From assembly GCF_004923315.1 (NCBI RefSeq), contig NZ_CP039645.1:1-64000 (forward strand): a stretch of DNA of 64,000 nucleotides, given 5' to 3'. Below are positions 18,951 to 26,262 of this stretch, one piece after another. The position numbers and the translations under genes were made by a program. The first letter of the stretch is position 1; each line of letters opens with the position of its first letter. The notes beneath the pieces are model-generated. The model saw nothing but the letters and a program-made list of their open reading frames with translations. It was not told where the DNA came from and did not search any database. Source of the DNA: Azospirillum sp. TSA2s. GTDB taxonomy: Bacteria > Pseudomonadota > Alphaproteobacteria > Azospirillales > Azospirillaceae.

Positions 18951-19535
18951 ATGAAGAAGACCCTGTTCGCCGCCGCCCTGTTCGCCGCGACCGCCGTCGG
19001 TTCGGTTGTTCCCGCCTTCGCCGCGCCGGTCAGCTACAAGATCGACCCGGCGCACACCGCGGTCGCCTTCATCGTCAACCATGTCGGCTTCTCCAACGTG
19101 ATCGGCCGCTTCAACACGGTCGGCGGCGACGTGAGCTTCGACAAGGACGCCGTCGAGAAGAGCGTGGTCAACGTCACCATCGACACCACCAGCGTCGATA
19201 CCAACCACGCCAAGCGTGACGAGCATCTGCGTTCGCCGGACTTCTTCAATGCGAAGGAGTTCCCGAAGATGACCTTCAAGAGCACGAAGATCGAGAAGAC
19301 CGGCGACAAGACCGGCAAGCTGCATGGCGACCTGACCATGCTGGGCGTGACCAAGCCGGTGGTGCTGGACGTCACCTTCAACAAGGACGGCGTCAGCCCG
19401 GCCAGCAAGCTGGAGACCGCCGGCTTCTCCGCCCGCGGCACGGTCAAGCGCACCGAGTTCGGCATGAAGTACGGCGCCCCGGCCATCGGCGACGACATCC
19501 AGCTGCTGATCGAGGTCGAAGCGGTCAAGAGCTGA
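18951..19535 (+). CDS. YceI family periplasmic protein
   Basis: 194 residues with a clean Sec signal peptide (cleavage after VVPAFA). The mature lipocalin-like YceI barrel shows YKIDPAHTAVAFIVNHVGFS, GRFNTVGGDVSFDK, DTNHAKRDEHLRSPDFFN, FPKMTFKSTKIEK and FSARGTVKRTEFGM. YceI proteins bind polyisoprenoids in the periplasm, and the physiological role varies. GGAG precedes ATG 18951. The gene is followed by palindromic element copy C, which probably terminates transcription. Confidence 0.92.
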   Translation: MKKTLFAAALFAATAVGSVVPAFAAPVSYKIDPAHTAVAFIVNHVGFSNVIGRFNTVGGDVSFDKDAVEKSVVNVTIDTTSVDTNHAKRDEHLRSPDFFNAKEFPKMTFKSTKIEKTGDKTGKLHGDLTMLGVTKPVVLDVTFNKDGVSPASKLETAGFSARGTVKRTEFGMKYGAPAIGDDIQLLIEVEAVKS

Positions 19536-19566
19536 TCGCCGGCGGATTTCGGCTGTTGCATATGTC

Positions 19567-19719
19567 TCCCTCTCCCGCCCCGGGAGAGGGAAGGGGCCCG
19601 CCGCGAAGCGGTGGGAAGGGTGAGGGGTGATCCAAGGAACCATGCGCTTCTGGATTCTTGCCCTACCCCTCACCCTCCCCACTTCGTGGGTCCCCTCCCT
19701 CTCCCGGGGCGGGAGAGGG
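19567..19719. repeat. Long palindromic intergenic element, copy C
   Basis: Third copy of the element, again in the same orientation (core CCAAGGAACCATGCGC). The spacer palindrome between the nested arms is shorter here (CACTTCGTGGG in place of the copy A/B versions), a length variation that suggests divergence by small deletions. Confidence 0.85.
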
Positions 19720-19799
19720 CCATTATCACTTGTTGTAGGATGAAGGGGCCGGTTCGCCGGCCCCTTCGCGTATGGGTCACATCGACAGGAGAGACCGCG

Positions 19800-20801
19800 A
19801 TGCCGCAGCTTGTGAACGGCGTTTGGGTGAAGGGCGACATCGCGGCCAGCGAGATCAAGGGCGGCGCCTTCCACCGCGAGCCGACCCGCTTCCGCAGCTG
19901 GATCACGCCGGACGGCGCGCCGGATGCGGAGGGGAACCCCACCCTGCCGGCGGTGGCCGGGCGCTATCACCTCTATGTCTCCTACCTGTGTCCCTGGGCC
20001 TCGCGCACGCTGATCTTCCGCGTGTTGAAAGGGCTGGAGGGGGTGATCGGCCTGTCCGCCGCCGAGCCGGTGCTGGGCGAGGATGGCTGGGTCTATGCCG
20101 AGGAGCAGGACGGCGGACCGCGCATCGACCGCTTCCGCCACCATTACAGCCTCTATACGGCGAGCGACCCGACCTACACCGGCAAGGTCTCGGTCCCGGT
20201 TCTGTGGGATCGGCAGGAGGGGCGGATCGTCAACAACGAGTCGGCGGACATCATCCGCATCCTGAACAGCGCCTTCGATCATCTGACCGGCAATCGGTTG
20301 GACCTCTATCCCGAGCCGCTGCGGCCGGAGATCGACCGCTGGAACGAGGCGGTCTATGCCAGCGTCAACAACGGCGTCTACCGCTGCGGCTTCGCCAAGT
20401 CGCAGGCCAGCTACGACGAGGCATTCGACGGGCTGTTCGCCACGCTCGACCGGCTGGAGGAGCATCTGTCGGCCAGCCGCTATCTGGCCGGGGAGCATCT
20501 GACCGAGGCCGATTGGCGGCTGTTCGTGACTCTGGTGCGCTTCGACGCCGCCTATTTCGGTGCCTTCAAGTGCAACCTGCGGCGGATCGAGGACTACCCG
20601 AACCTGTCGGCCTACCTGCGCGAGTTGTACCAGTGGCCAGGCATCCGCGACACGGTGAAGATCGACCATATCAAGGCCGGCTATTACACCAATCCCGCTA
20701 TCAACCCGACGCTGATCGTGCCGAAGGGGCCGGCGCTGGACTTCGACCGTCCGCATGACCGTGAGCGGCTGCCCGGCAAGGGGATCTGGCAGCGGGGGTG
20801 A
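19800..20801 (+). CDS. Glutathionyl-hydroquinone reductase (GST Xi class, YqjG-like)
   Basis: 333 residues. The ATG at 19800 has AGGAG upstream. The catalytic Cys64 lies in SYLCPWASRT, the signature that separates these Cys-type GSTs from ordinary ones. Other family blocks are GAFHREPTRFRSWITPDGAP, VSVPVLWDRQEGRIVNNESA, NNGVYRCGFAKSQASYDEAF and GAFKCNLRRIEDYPNLSAYL. They reduce glutathionyl-hydroquinones, recycling or detoxifying quinones in the cytoplasm. The gene is monocistronic and convergent with nnrS. Confidence 0.93.
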   Translation: MPQLVNGVWVKGDIAASEIKGGAFHREPTRFRSWITPDGAPDAEGNPTLPAVAGRYHLYVSYLCPWASRTLIFRVLKGLEGVIGLSAAEPVLGEDGWVYAEEQDGGPRIDRFRHHYSLYTASDPTYTGKVSVPVLWDRQEGRIVNNESADIIRILNSAFDHLTGNRLDLYPEPLRPEIDRWNEAVYASVNNGVYRCGFAKSQASYDEAFDGLFATLDRLEEHLSASRYLAGEHLTEADWRLFVTLVRFDAAYFGAFKCNLRRIEDYPNLSAYLRELYQWPGIRDTVKIDHIKAGYYTNPAINPTLIVPKGPALDFDRPHDRERLPGKGIWQRG

Positions 20802-20805
20802 GAGG

Positions 20806-21900
20806 TCATCGCCTTTGCCGTCTCGGTCGGGTGAGCAGCACGGCGGCAGTCAGCAGTTGGCCGAGCGTCCAGGCGGTCGCCGCGGCGGTCAGCAGGGGCA
20901 TCGACGGTATCCAGACCGCCGCCACACGGAGAGCGGCGGCGCTGGCCATCAGCGCGACGGCGACGGTGGCGGCGGGCGGGAAGCGCTCCGGCTCCGCCTC
21001 CCGCTGCAGGGTGGTGCGGATGGTCATGGCGCTGGCGAGGATGCCGAGCGCGCCGATCCCCAGCAGGTGCCAGCCGGCGGCGGGCGGCAGTTCGAACAGC
21101 GCCGCGCCAGCCACCAGGAGCCAGCCGGCGCCGAGGCAGAGATAGCCCAGATGCAGGCTGGCGATCTCCGGCTGGCGCAGCAGGCGATGGGGCTTCCAGC
21201 GGGCGAGGCGGAGGAGCGCGCTCGTCCCCGCCAGCGCGGCGCCGGCGCCACCCAGCAGCGGCAGCAGGCCGGTGGCGGCCGACAGCAGGCAGAGGGCGGC
21301 GCCGGCGATGCCCATCGCCTCCAGCCTCGGTTGGACTCGCTGCGTCAGGGTGATCCCCTGGCGGCGCAGGGCGCCGGCGGTCGCGGCGGGGATGACGCGT
21401 CCGCCCATGGTCAGCAGCAGCGTGGCGATCAGCAGCAGGCCGACCGGCTGGCCGACGCCTTGGACGAGGCCCAGTTGCGACGCCCAGAACAGTGCTTCGG
21501 CAAGCAGGAAAGCTCCGATCAGCGGGCCGAACACCGCGTTGTGGCCGCTGCGGCTGGTGCGCAGGAACGGCAGGCCGGCGACAATGAACAGCAGAACGGG
21601 ATAGGCGAAGGCGAGCGGCAGGGCCAGCGCCGCCGGCAGTCCGGCCAGCAGCGCCAGCCGTCCGGCGAGCCAGGACAGGAATGCCGCCGCCAGCATCGGG
21701 CGCGACAGCCGGGTCATCAGGAAGCCGCCGACCACCGCCAGCGCATAGCCCAGCGTCATCTCGTGGGCATGGATCGCCGGGGACCAGCCCAGCGGCAGCA
21801 GGCCGCCGATCTGCGCCAGCCACAGCGGAACGGCCAGCGCGGCGAAGAGGGACGCGGCCGGATACATCAGCCGGTGGGCGCTGGTGACGGGAGCGGGCAT
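20806..21900 (-). CDS. nnrS: NnrS family membrane protein
   Basis: 364 residues with about twelve hydrophobic helices. NnrS hallmarks are PLWLAQIGGLLPLGWSPAIH, AHEMTLGYALAVVGGFLMTR, RSGHNAVFGPLIGAFLLAEA and GGRVIPAATAGAL. The family are haem- and copper-containing membrane proteins made by denitrifiers that protect against nitric oxide and related stress. It is divergent from the Crp/Fnr regulator gene, and the 153-base shared promoter holds a degenerate FNR-like site. A short tandem repeat lies in its leader. Confidence 0.88.
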   Translation of the reverse strand: MPAPVTSAHRLMYPAASLFAALAVPLWLAQIGGLLPLGWSPAIHAHEMTLGYALAVVGGFLMTRLSRPMLAAAFLSWLAGRLALLAGLPAALALPLAFAYPVLLFIVAGLPFLRTSRSGHNAVFGPLIGAFLLAEALFWASQLGLVQGVGQPVGLLLIATLLLTMGGRVIPAATAGALRRQGITLTQRVQPRLEAMGIAGAALCLLSAATGLLPLLGGAGAALAGTSALLRLARWKPHRLLRQPEIASLHLGYLCLGAGWLLVAGAALFELPPAAGWHLLGIGALGILASAMTIRTTLQREAEPERFPPAATVAVALMASAAALRVAAVWIPSMPLLTAAATAWTLGQLLTAAVLLTRPRRQRR

Positions 21901-21918
21901 GGTATGGGGGCTTTCAAT

Positions 21919-21944
21919 GGTGCTGTCAGGCGGTGCTGTCAGGC
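21919..21944. repeat. 13-base tandem duplication in the nnrS leader
   Basis: Two exact adjacent copies of GGTGCTGTCAGGC, ending 18 bases upstream of the nnrS start codon on the minus strand. Such a duplication can arise by slippage and could change leader folding. Confidence 0.75.
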
Positions 21945-21988
21945 GGTGGCGTAGCGCGTCATTCTGGCGGCGGCCGGGATTTCGCGCT

Positions 21989-22002
21989 TTGAGCCGCAAC
22001 AA
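21989..22002. promoter_or_regulatory. Degenerate FNR/DNR-like site between nnrS and the regulator
   Basis: TTGAGCCGCAACAA keeps the outer TTG-N8-CAA of the FNR-family palindrome but not the inner bases. It is centred about 58 bases before the regulator start and about 96 before nnrS, so it could serve either. It is the weakest site of the series. Confidence 0.4.
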
Positions 22003-22053
22003 AGTCGTGCACGAATGGATACAGATCACGCACAGCGAGCCAGGACGACCGCC

Positions 22054-22794
22054 ATGCCCCCGCCCCCCGATCCCGCCGTTCTGCGCGGCATGCCGCTGTT
22101 CGCCGGCCTCGACGCCGGTGCGCTGGCCGACGCGGTGGCGCTGGCGCGGCCCCGGCTGCATCCCCGCGGCACCGCCGTCTTCACCCAGGGGGAGCCGGCG
22201 GCGGCCGGCCATGCGCTGATCGACGGGCGGGTGAAGATCGTGCAGACCGGCCCCGACGGGCAGCAGGTGGTGATGCGCTTCATCGGCCCCGGCGAGATGT
22301 TCGGGACGCTGGCCATCTTCACCGACGGGCTCTATCCGGCCGATGCGGTGGCGGTGGCCGATTGCGTCGAGCTGTCCTGGCCGGCGGCGACGATGACCGA
22401 GCTGATGGACCGCCATCCCGCCATCGCCCGCAACGCGCTGTCGATCATCGGCGGCCGGCTGCGCGAGTTGCAGAACCGCCTGCGCGAGGTGGCGACGGAG
22501 CGGGTGGAGCGCCGCATCGCCCACGCCCTGCTGCGGCTGGTGCGGCAGGCTGGACGGCGGGTCGAGGCGGGGGTGGAGATCGACTTTCCGCTGTCGCGCC
22601 AGGATGTGGCGGAGATGACGGGGACGACGCTGCACACGGTCAGCCGCACCCTGTCGGCCTGGGAAAGCCAGGGCATCGTCGAGAGCGGCCGGCAGCAGGT
22701 GGTGATCCGCAAGCCCCACGCGCTGGTCGTCATCGCCGAGGATCTGCCGCCGGTGCCGCCGCCGGTGAAGCCTCCGGTGCCTGGGCGGGAGTGA
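22054..22794 (+). CDS. Crp/Fnr family regulator, DNR/NnrR-like
   Basis: 246 residues from ATG 22054 (an ATG 39 bases earlier is possible). The N-terminal cyclic-nucleotide-like fold includes LFAGLDAGALADAVALARPR and QQVVMRFIGPGEMFGTLAIF. The C-terminal HTH_Crp is SRQDVAEMTGTTLHTVSRTL, with the recognition helix ending SRTLSAWESQGIV. There is no N-terminal Cys cluster, so it cannot be an oxygen-sensing [4Fe-4S] FNR; it fits the DNR/NnrR class that senses NO through haem. Its position among nnrS, hemerythrins, nos and nap, and the TTG-N8-CAA sites across the region, make it the likely local regulator. Confidence 0.85.
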   Translation: MPPPPDPAVLRGMPLFAGLDAGALADAVALARPRLHPRGTAVFTQGEPAAAGHALIDGRVKIVQTGPDGQQVVMRFIGPGEMFGTLAIFTDGLYPADAVAVADCVELSWPAATMTELMDRHPAIARNALSIIGGRLRELQNRLREVATERVERRIAHALLRLVRQAGRRVEAGVEIDFPLSRQDVAEMTGTTLHTVSRTLSAWESQGIVESGRQQVVIRKPHALVVIAEDLPPVPPPVKPPVPGRE

Positions 22795-22806
22795 TCTCCG
22801 GCAGGG

Positions 22807-22820
22807 TTGCTGTGGCGCAA
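22807..22820. promoter_or_regulatory. FNR/DNR-like site before the DUF1858 gene
   Basis: TTGCTGTGGCGCAA, matching TTG-N8-CAA with a near-symmetric TTGC/GCAA. It is centred about 70 bases before ATG 22883. A class II promoter would start near 22855, which rules out upstream ATGs in the same frame and supports the chosen start. Confidence 0.65.
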
Positions 22821-22882
22821 AGATCGCTTGCGGTGTGGTGGCTATGGTGGCGGCCTGTCCCCCTGTGCCGGAGCATGCGGAA

Positions 22883-23146
22883 ATGACGGTCGCCGATATG
22901 GCGCTTGCCGATATGAAGCTCGCCGATCTGACGATGGCCGAGCTGATGAGCGCGCGGCCGGCGGTGGTGCCGGTGCTGCTTCGCCATGGCCTCGCCTGCC
23001 CCGGCTGCGCCATGGCGCCCTTCATGACGGTGCGCGAGGCGGCCGAGGCCTATGGGTTGGAGCTTGACGCTTTCCTGGCCGATCTTGCCGCCGCGGACGG
23101 GCGGCCCGGCCATTCGATCGAGGCCCATTCGACGGAGACCCGGTGA
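22883..23146 (+). CDS. DUF1858 domain protein (CPGC motif)
   Basis: 87 residues, nearly all one DUF1858 domain: TMAELMSARPAVVPVLLRHG, ACPGCAMAPFMTVREAAEAY and GLELDAFLADLA. The conserved CxxC (ACPGC) and the fold resemble the ScdA_N/DUF542 domain that caps RIC iron-repair proteins. The start at 22883 has GGAG nine bases upstream and sits downstream of the FNR-like site. Its stop overlaps the next gene's start, so it is coupled to a hemerythrin, which together would correspond to a split RIC-like pair. This functional reading is an inference. Confidence 0.82.
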   Translation: MTVADMALADMKLADLTMAELMSARPAVVPVLLRHGLACPGCAMAPFMTVREAAEAYGLELDAFLADLAAADGRPGHSIEAHSTETR

Positions 23147-23649
23147 TGCACACCGACAGCCTGACCGGACGCATCCTGCATGACGACCATCACCGCGTGA
23201 TGGAGCTGCTGGATCGGCTGGAAGCCCTGTTCGGCCGCCATGGCGAGGACAGCCTGCCGGTGCTGACGGCGGAGGAACGCGACACCGTCGCCGCCCTGGC
23301 CGCGGAGCTGGACGGCCCGCTGGAGAGCCATTTCGCGGCGGAGGAGGCGCTGTTCCCGGCGCTGGCCGTGGCGGGCGGGCATGAGTGGACGGCCGACCTG
23401 CTGGACGACCACGAGCACATGCGCCCGATCATCCGGCGGCTGGGCCGCTTCTGCGCGCTGGCTCTGCGGGAGGGGTTCGATTGGGACAGCTGGCCGGTCT
23501 TTCGCAGCTTCGGCGAGGAACTCGTCCGCGCCCTGGTCCTGCACATCCAGAAGGAGGAGACGACGCTGGTGCCGGCCACCGACGCCCTGCTGTCGGTCGA
23601 GGAGGACCGGGCTTTCGCCTCCGCACTGGCAGGGGCGATGGCCGGCTGA
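23146..23649 (+). CDS. Hemerythrin HHE domain protein (first copy)
   Basis: 167 residues, four-helix hemerythrin-like protein. Likely diiron ligands are in DDHHRVMELLDR, ESHFAAEEALFPAL, DDHEHMRPIIRR and VLHIQKEETTLVPATD, arranged as H-HxxxE-HxxxD-like repeats. ATG 23146 overlaps the DUF1858 stop (TGATG); a GTG three bases earlier is possible. Diiron proteins of this class repair nitrosated or oxidised iron centres or scavenge NO and O2. The coupling to DUF1858 and position in a denitrification island favour nitrosative-stress repair. Confidence 0.85.
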   Translation: MHTDSLTGRILHDDHHRVMELLDRLEALFGRHGEDSLPVLTAEERDTVAALAAELDGPLESHFAAEEALFPALAVAGGHEWTADLLDDHEHMRPIIRRLGRFCALALREGFDWDSWPVFRSFGEELVRALVLHIQKEETTLVPATDALLSVEEDRAFASALAGAMAG

Positions 23650-23670
23650 GCGCCCCACCCTCTCCGGCGT

Positions 23671-23684
23671 TTGTGCTGGAGCAA
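23671..23684. promoter_or_regulatory. FNR/DNR-like site before the DUF2249 gene
   Basis: TTGTGCTGGAGCAA, of TTG-N8-CAA form, centred about 82 bases before ATG 23759 and 22 bases after the hemerythrin stop. It suggests the DUF2249 gene has its own promoter. Confidence 0.55.
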
Positions 23685-23758
23685 AGAAGGGGGCGGTGAT
23701 CCGGAGTACAGGGGGGCATGGCGATCCTGCCGCTCCCCCACAGACCAGACGGACGACG

Positions 23759-24274
23759 ATGCCGACCACCAACTCCCACGCCACCGCCCAGGCCGAACCG
23801 GTTCTCGATCTCCGCGCCATCCCGCCCTATCAGCGCCACCAGCTGATCTTCCAGTCGGTGCAGGACCTGACGCCCGGCGACGGTTTCTCGCTGGTCAACG
23901 ACCATGACCCGCGTCCGCTACACCACCAGCTGCTGAGCCTGTTCGGCGCCGGCTTCGCCTGGGAGTATCTGCAGCAGGGTCCCGAGGTCTGGCAGGTCCG
24001 CATCTCCCGGCCCGAAGGCGCGGTGGCGACCAGCCTGCGCGTGTGCATCGACCGCAACGGCGATGTGGCGGTCACGGCGGCGGATGCCCGGCTGGGGCCG
24101 GACGGCAGCGGCGCCTCGGTCTGCGAGGTGACGGACATCCCGCCGGGCACGCTGGAGGCCGACGTGCTGTCGCTGCTGCAGGGCGTGATCCCGCCGGCCG
24201 GCGTGGTCAGCATCGCGTATGAGCGGCTGCTGGCCCGGCGCAACGGCTCCTGCTGCGGCGGCATGTGCGGCTGA
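23759..24274 (+). CDS. DUF2249 domain protein
   Basis: 171 residues. The N-terminal about 75 residues match DUF2249 (LDLRAIPPYQRHQLIFQSVQ, GDGFSLVNDHDPRPLHHQLL, GFAWEYLQQGPEVWQVRISR). This SirA-like small domain is common beside hemerythrins and in denitrifiers. The second half (SLRVCIDRNGDVAVTAADAR, ASVCEVTDIPPGTLEADVLS) is less familiar, and the protein ends in a Cys-rich tail SCCGGMCG that could bind metal. No enzymatic role is established. Its FNR-like site suggests anaerobic or NO-responsive expression. Confidence 0.78.
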   Translation: MPTTNSHATAQAEPVLDLRAIPPYQRHQLIFQSVQDLTPGDGFSLVNDHDPRPLHHQLLSLFGAGFAWEYLQQGPEVWQVRISRPEGAVATSLRVCIDRNGDVAVTAADARLGPDGSGASVCEVTDIPPGTLEADVLSLLQGVIPPAGVVSIAYERLLARRNGSCCGGMCG

Positions 24275-24384
24275 GGACCCCGTTTGGCTGACGGTCAGGG
24301 TTGCGGCAACCATTCCTGTTCCGACCGGTTCTGTGTGGGGCGCTTCACCGCGTCGCACACAGAGTGCCGACTCAGGAGACAGGT

Positions 24385-25287
24385 ATGGACCGCAAGGACG
24401 ACACCGTCACGCCGCAGGACCCGCGCAGCAAATACCCGCGCCCGCCCTTCAACGGCCAGTCGCAGCCCTGGCCGGGGCTGGCACGCGACATGGATCCGCC
24501 GCCCGACCATGGCGAGACCAGCTACAAGGGCTCCGGCCGGCTGGCCGGGCGCAAGGCGCTGATCACCGGCGGCGATTCCGGCATTGGCCGGGCCGCCGCC
24601 ATCGCCTATGCCCGCGAGGGCGCCGACGTCGCCATCAACTATTTCCCCTCCGAAGAGCCGGATGCCCGTGAGGTCGTCGCGCTGATCGAGAAGGCCGGCC
24701 GCAAGGCGGTGGCGATTCCCGGCGACCTGCGCGACGAGGGCTTCTGCCGAAAGCTGGTGGCCGATGCGGTCGCGGGGCTTGGCGGGCTCGACATCGTCGT
24801 CTGCAACGCCGCGCGGCAGCAGGCCTTCCCGTCGATCCTCGACGTCAGCAGCGAGGAATTCGACGCGACGATGAAGACCAACATCTACGCCCCCTTCTGG
24901 ATCATCAAGGCCGCCCTGCCCCACCTGAAGCCGGGGTCGGTCATCATCGGCACCACGTCGGAACAGGCCTATGACCCGACGCCGGATCTGTACGCCTATG
25001 CCCAGACCAAGGCGGCGACGATGAATTACGTGAAGTCGCTGGCCAAGCAGCTGGCCGACAAGGGCATCCGCGTCAACGGCGTGGCTCCCGGCCCGATCTG
25101 GACCCCGCTTCAGGTCAGCGGCGGCGCCAGCCAGGAGAAGCTGAAGCAGTTCGGCAGCCAGACCCCGTTCGGCCGTCCGGGCCAGCCGGCGGAGCTTGCC
25201 AGCATCTATGTCCAGCTCGCTGCGGAGGATGCCAGCTTCACCACCGGCCATGTCTATGGCGCGGCGGGCGGCAGCGGTCAGCCGTAA
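24385..25287 (+). CDS. Short-chain dehydrogenase/reductase, YghA/general-stress type
   Basis: 300 residues. The long N-terminal extension (PRPPFNGQSQPWPGLARDMD) is typical of the YghA/YdaD-like SDR group. The Rossmann NAD(P) motif is TGGDSGIGRAAA, the structural motif is NAA, the catalytic Ser is in GTTSEQAYD, and the catalytic pair is YAYAQTK. GRPGQPAELASIYVQLAAED and FTTGHVYGAAGG are the usual C-terminal blocks. AGGAG precedes ATG 24385. These enzymes are often stress-induced oxidoreductases of unknown substrate. No FNR-like site lies directly in front. Confidence 0.9.
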   Translation: MDRKDDTVTPQDPRSKYPRPPFNGQSQPWPGLARDMDPPPDHGETSYKGSGRLAGRKALITGGDSGIGRAAAIAYAREGADVAINYFPSEEPDAREVVALIEKAGRKAVAIPGDLRDEGFCRKLVADAVAGLGGLDIVVCNAARQQAFPSILDVSSEEFDATMKTNIYAPFWIIKAALPHLKPGSVIIGTTSEQAYDPTPDLYAYAQTKAATMNYVKSLAKQLADKGIRVNGVAPGPIWTPLQVSGGASQEKLKQFGSQTPFGRPGQPAELASIYVQLAAEDASFTTGHVYGAAGGSGQP

Positions 25288-25297
25288 GCGGCGGAGC

Positions 25298-25450
25298 CTA
25301 CCCCATGACGTCCTCGCCGGACCGCCGGCGGGTGGATGGGGCGGTCCTGGTCCCGGCGATGTCCGACGTCAGAGTGAAACAGAGATCGCACCCGACCAGC
25401 AGGCCCAGGCTCAGGATCGACGTGGCGGCGGTGATGCAGAGGATGGTCAT
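25298..25450 (-). CDS. Small putative lipoprotein or membrane peptide
   Basis: 50 residues, start ATG 25450 with GGAG eight bases upstream. A hydrophobic stretch (residues 2-20, CITAATSILSLGLLVG) ends in LLVGC, which matches a lipobox, and is followed by a short polar tail (TRTAPSTRRRSGEDVMG). No basic residues precede the hydrophobic part, which is unusual for a signal peptide. No homologue is recognised. It lies divergent from the second hemerythrin. Confidence 0.4.
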   Translation of the reverse strand: MTILCITAATSILSLGLLVGCDLCFTLTSDIAGTRTAPSTRRRSGEDVMG

Positions 25451-25624
25451 GGGATCGCTCCGTCCGGCGAGGTTCGGCGCCGTCCATCCGACCGGGGGTG
25501 GTTTGCGGCGTTGGAGCGATCCTGGGCGCATCCGGAGTCTGGCGCTGTGAGTGGGGCCACAGTCGGGACTTTGTGACGCCGGGGCTGTGGGCCAATCACT
25601 GACAGTAGTGCGAATAGGAGTTGT

Positions 25625-25638
25625 TTGCGGTGGCGCAA
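25625..25638. promoter_or_regulatory. Perfect NNR/FNR-type palindrome before the second hemerythrin
   Basis: TTGCGGTGGCGCAA: a fully symmetric TTGCG-N4-CGCAA, centred about 83 bases before ATG 25715. This is one of the best sites of the set. Confidence 0.75.
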
Positions 25639-25714
25639 CGATGCCGCGGCCGCCCGTCGGCATGCTGGCTTCAACGCGGCCCAATCAAGGGCGGCCCCGG
25701 TTGGAGACAGCATC

Positions 25715-26161
25715 ATGTCCAAAGTCACCGTCAGCACCGCGCTCTACCGCGATCATCATGCCAATGTCGGCCAGTTGGTCGGGCGCATCGAAGCGCTGCT
25801 CGCCTCGCGCACCGTGGAGGCGGATCCGGCGGCGCTGATCGCCGCGGTGCGGGAGTTGTTCGGCACCTTCGCCGTCCATCTGTCGCTGGAGGACAGCGCG
25901 CTCTATCCCCGGCTGCTGGCCCATCCGGATGCCGCGCTGCGCAGCACGGCGGCGCGGTTCCAGACGGAAATGGGCGATCTGCGGGGGCGGTTCGACCAGT
26001 ACCGCACGCGCTGGCCCGGCCCGGTCGCCGTCGCCAAGGACCCGGCCGCCTTCATCCGCGAGACGCGGGAGGTGGTCGCCGCGCTGAAACACCGCATCGG
26101 CCGCGAGGACCGCGAGCTGTACGACCTGATCGACCGCGCCGGGCTGGCGAGTGCGGCCTGA
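25715..26161 (+). CDS. Hemerythrin HHE domain protein (second copy)
   Basis: 148 residues, four-helix hemerythrin-like. Putative ligands are in YRDHHANVGQLVGRIE, FAVHLSLEDSALYPRLLAHP, RFDQYRTRWPG and LKHRIGREDRELYDLIDRA. GGAG precedes ATG 25715. It differs clearly from the first copy, so the two are not a recent duplication. A perfect FNR-family palindrome lies upstream, and the next FNR-like site (ubiTUV) begins 25 bases after its stop. A role in NO or oxygen sensing or repair is likely but unproven. Confidence 0.84.
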   Translation: MSKVTVSTALYRDHHANVGQLVGRIEALLASRTVEADPAALIAAVRELFGTFAVHLSLEDSALYPRLLAHPDAALRSTAARFQTEMGDLRGRFDQYRTRWPGPVAVAKDPAAFIRETREVVAALKHRIGREDRELYDLIDRAGLASAA

Positions 26162-26172
26162 CGGCGGAGCCT

Positions 26173-26199
26173 TTCAAGCTTGAACTTGACCGAGGTCAA
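26173..26199. promoter_or_regulatory. FNR/DNR site of ubiTUV abutting a second palindrome
   Basis: TTGACCGAGGTCAA at 26186-26199 is a symmetric FNR-family site centred about 70 bases before ubiT. Directly upstream, separated by one base, is the 12-base perfect palindrome TTCAAGCTTGAA (26173-26184), which may bind a second factor. Confidence 0.75.
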
Positions 26200-26262
26200 T
26201 GACGTCAGGCGGTTACCGGCTTTCATGGGCGGCGGAATGACCGATGAGGAGGGAAGCCGCCC

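Noticed and set aside
24295-24384. Possible FNR-type site or EcfG promoter before the first SDR
   Set aside because: TTGCGGCAA has the wrong spacing for an FNR palindrome, and no GGAAC -35 element is present on the plus strand.
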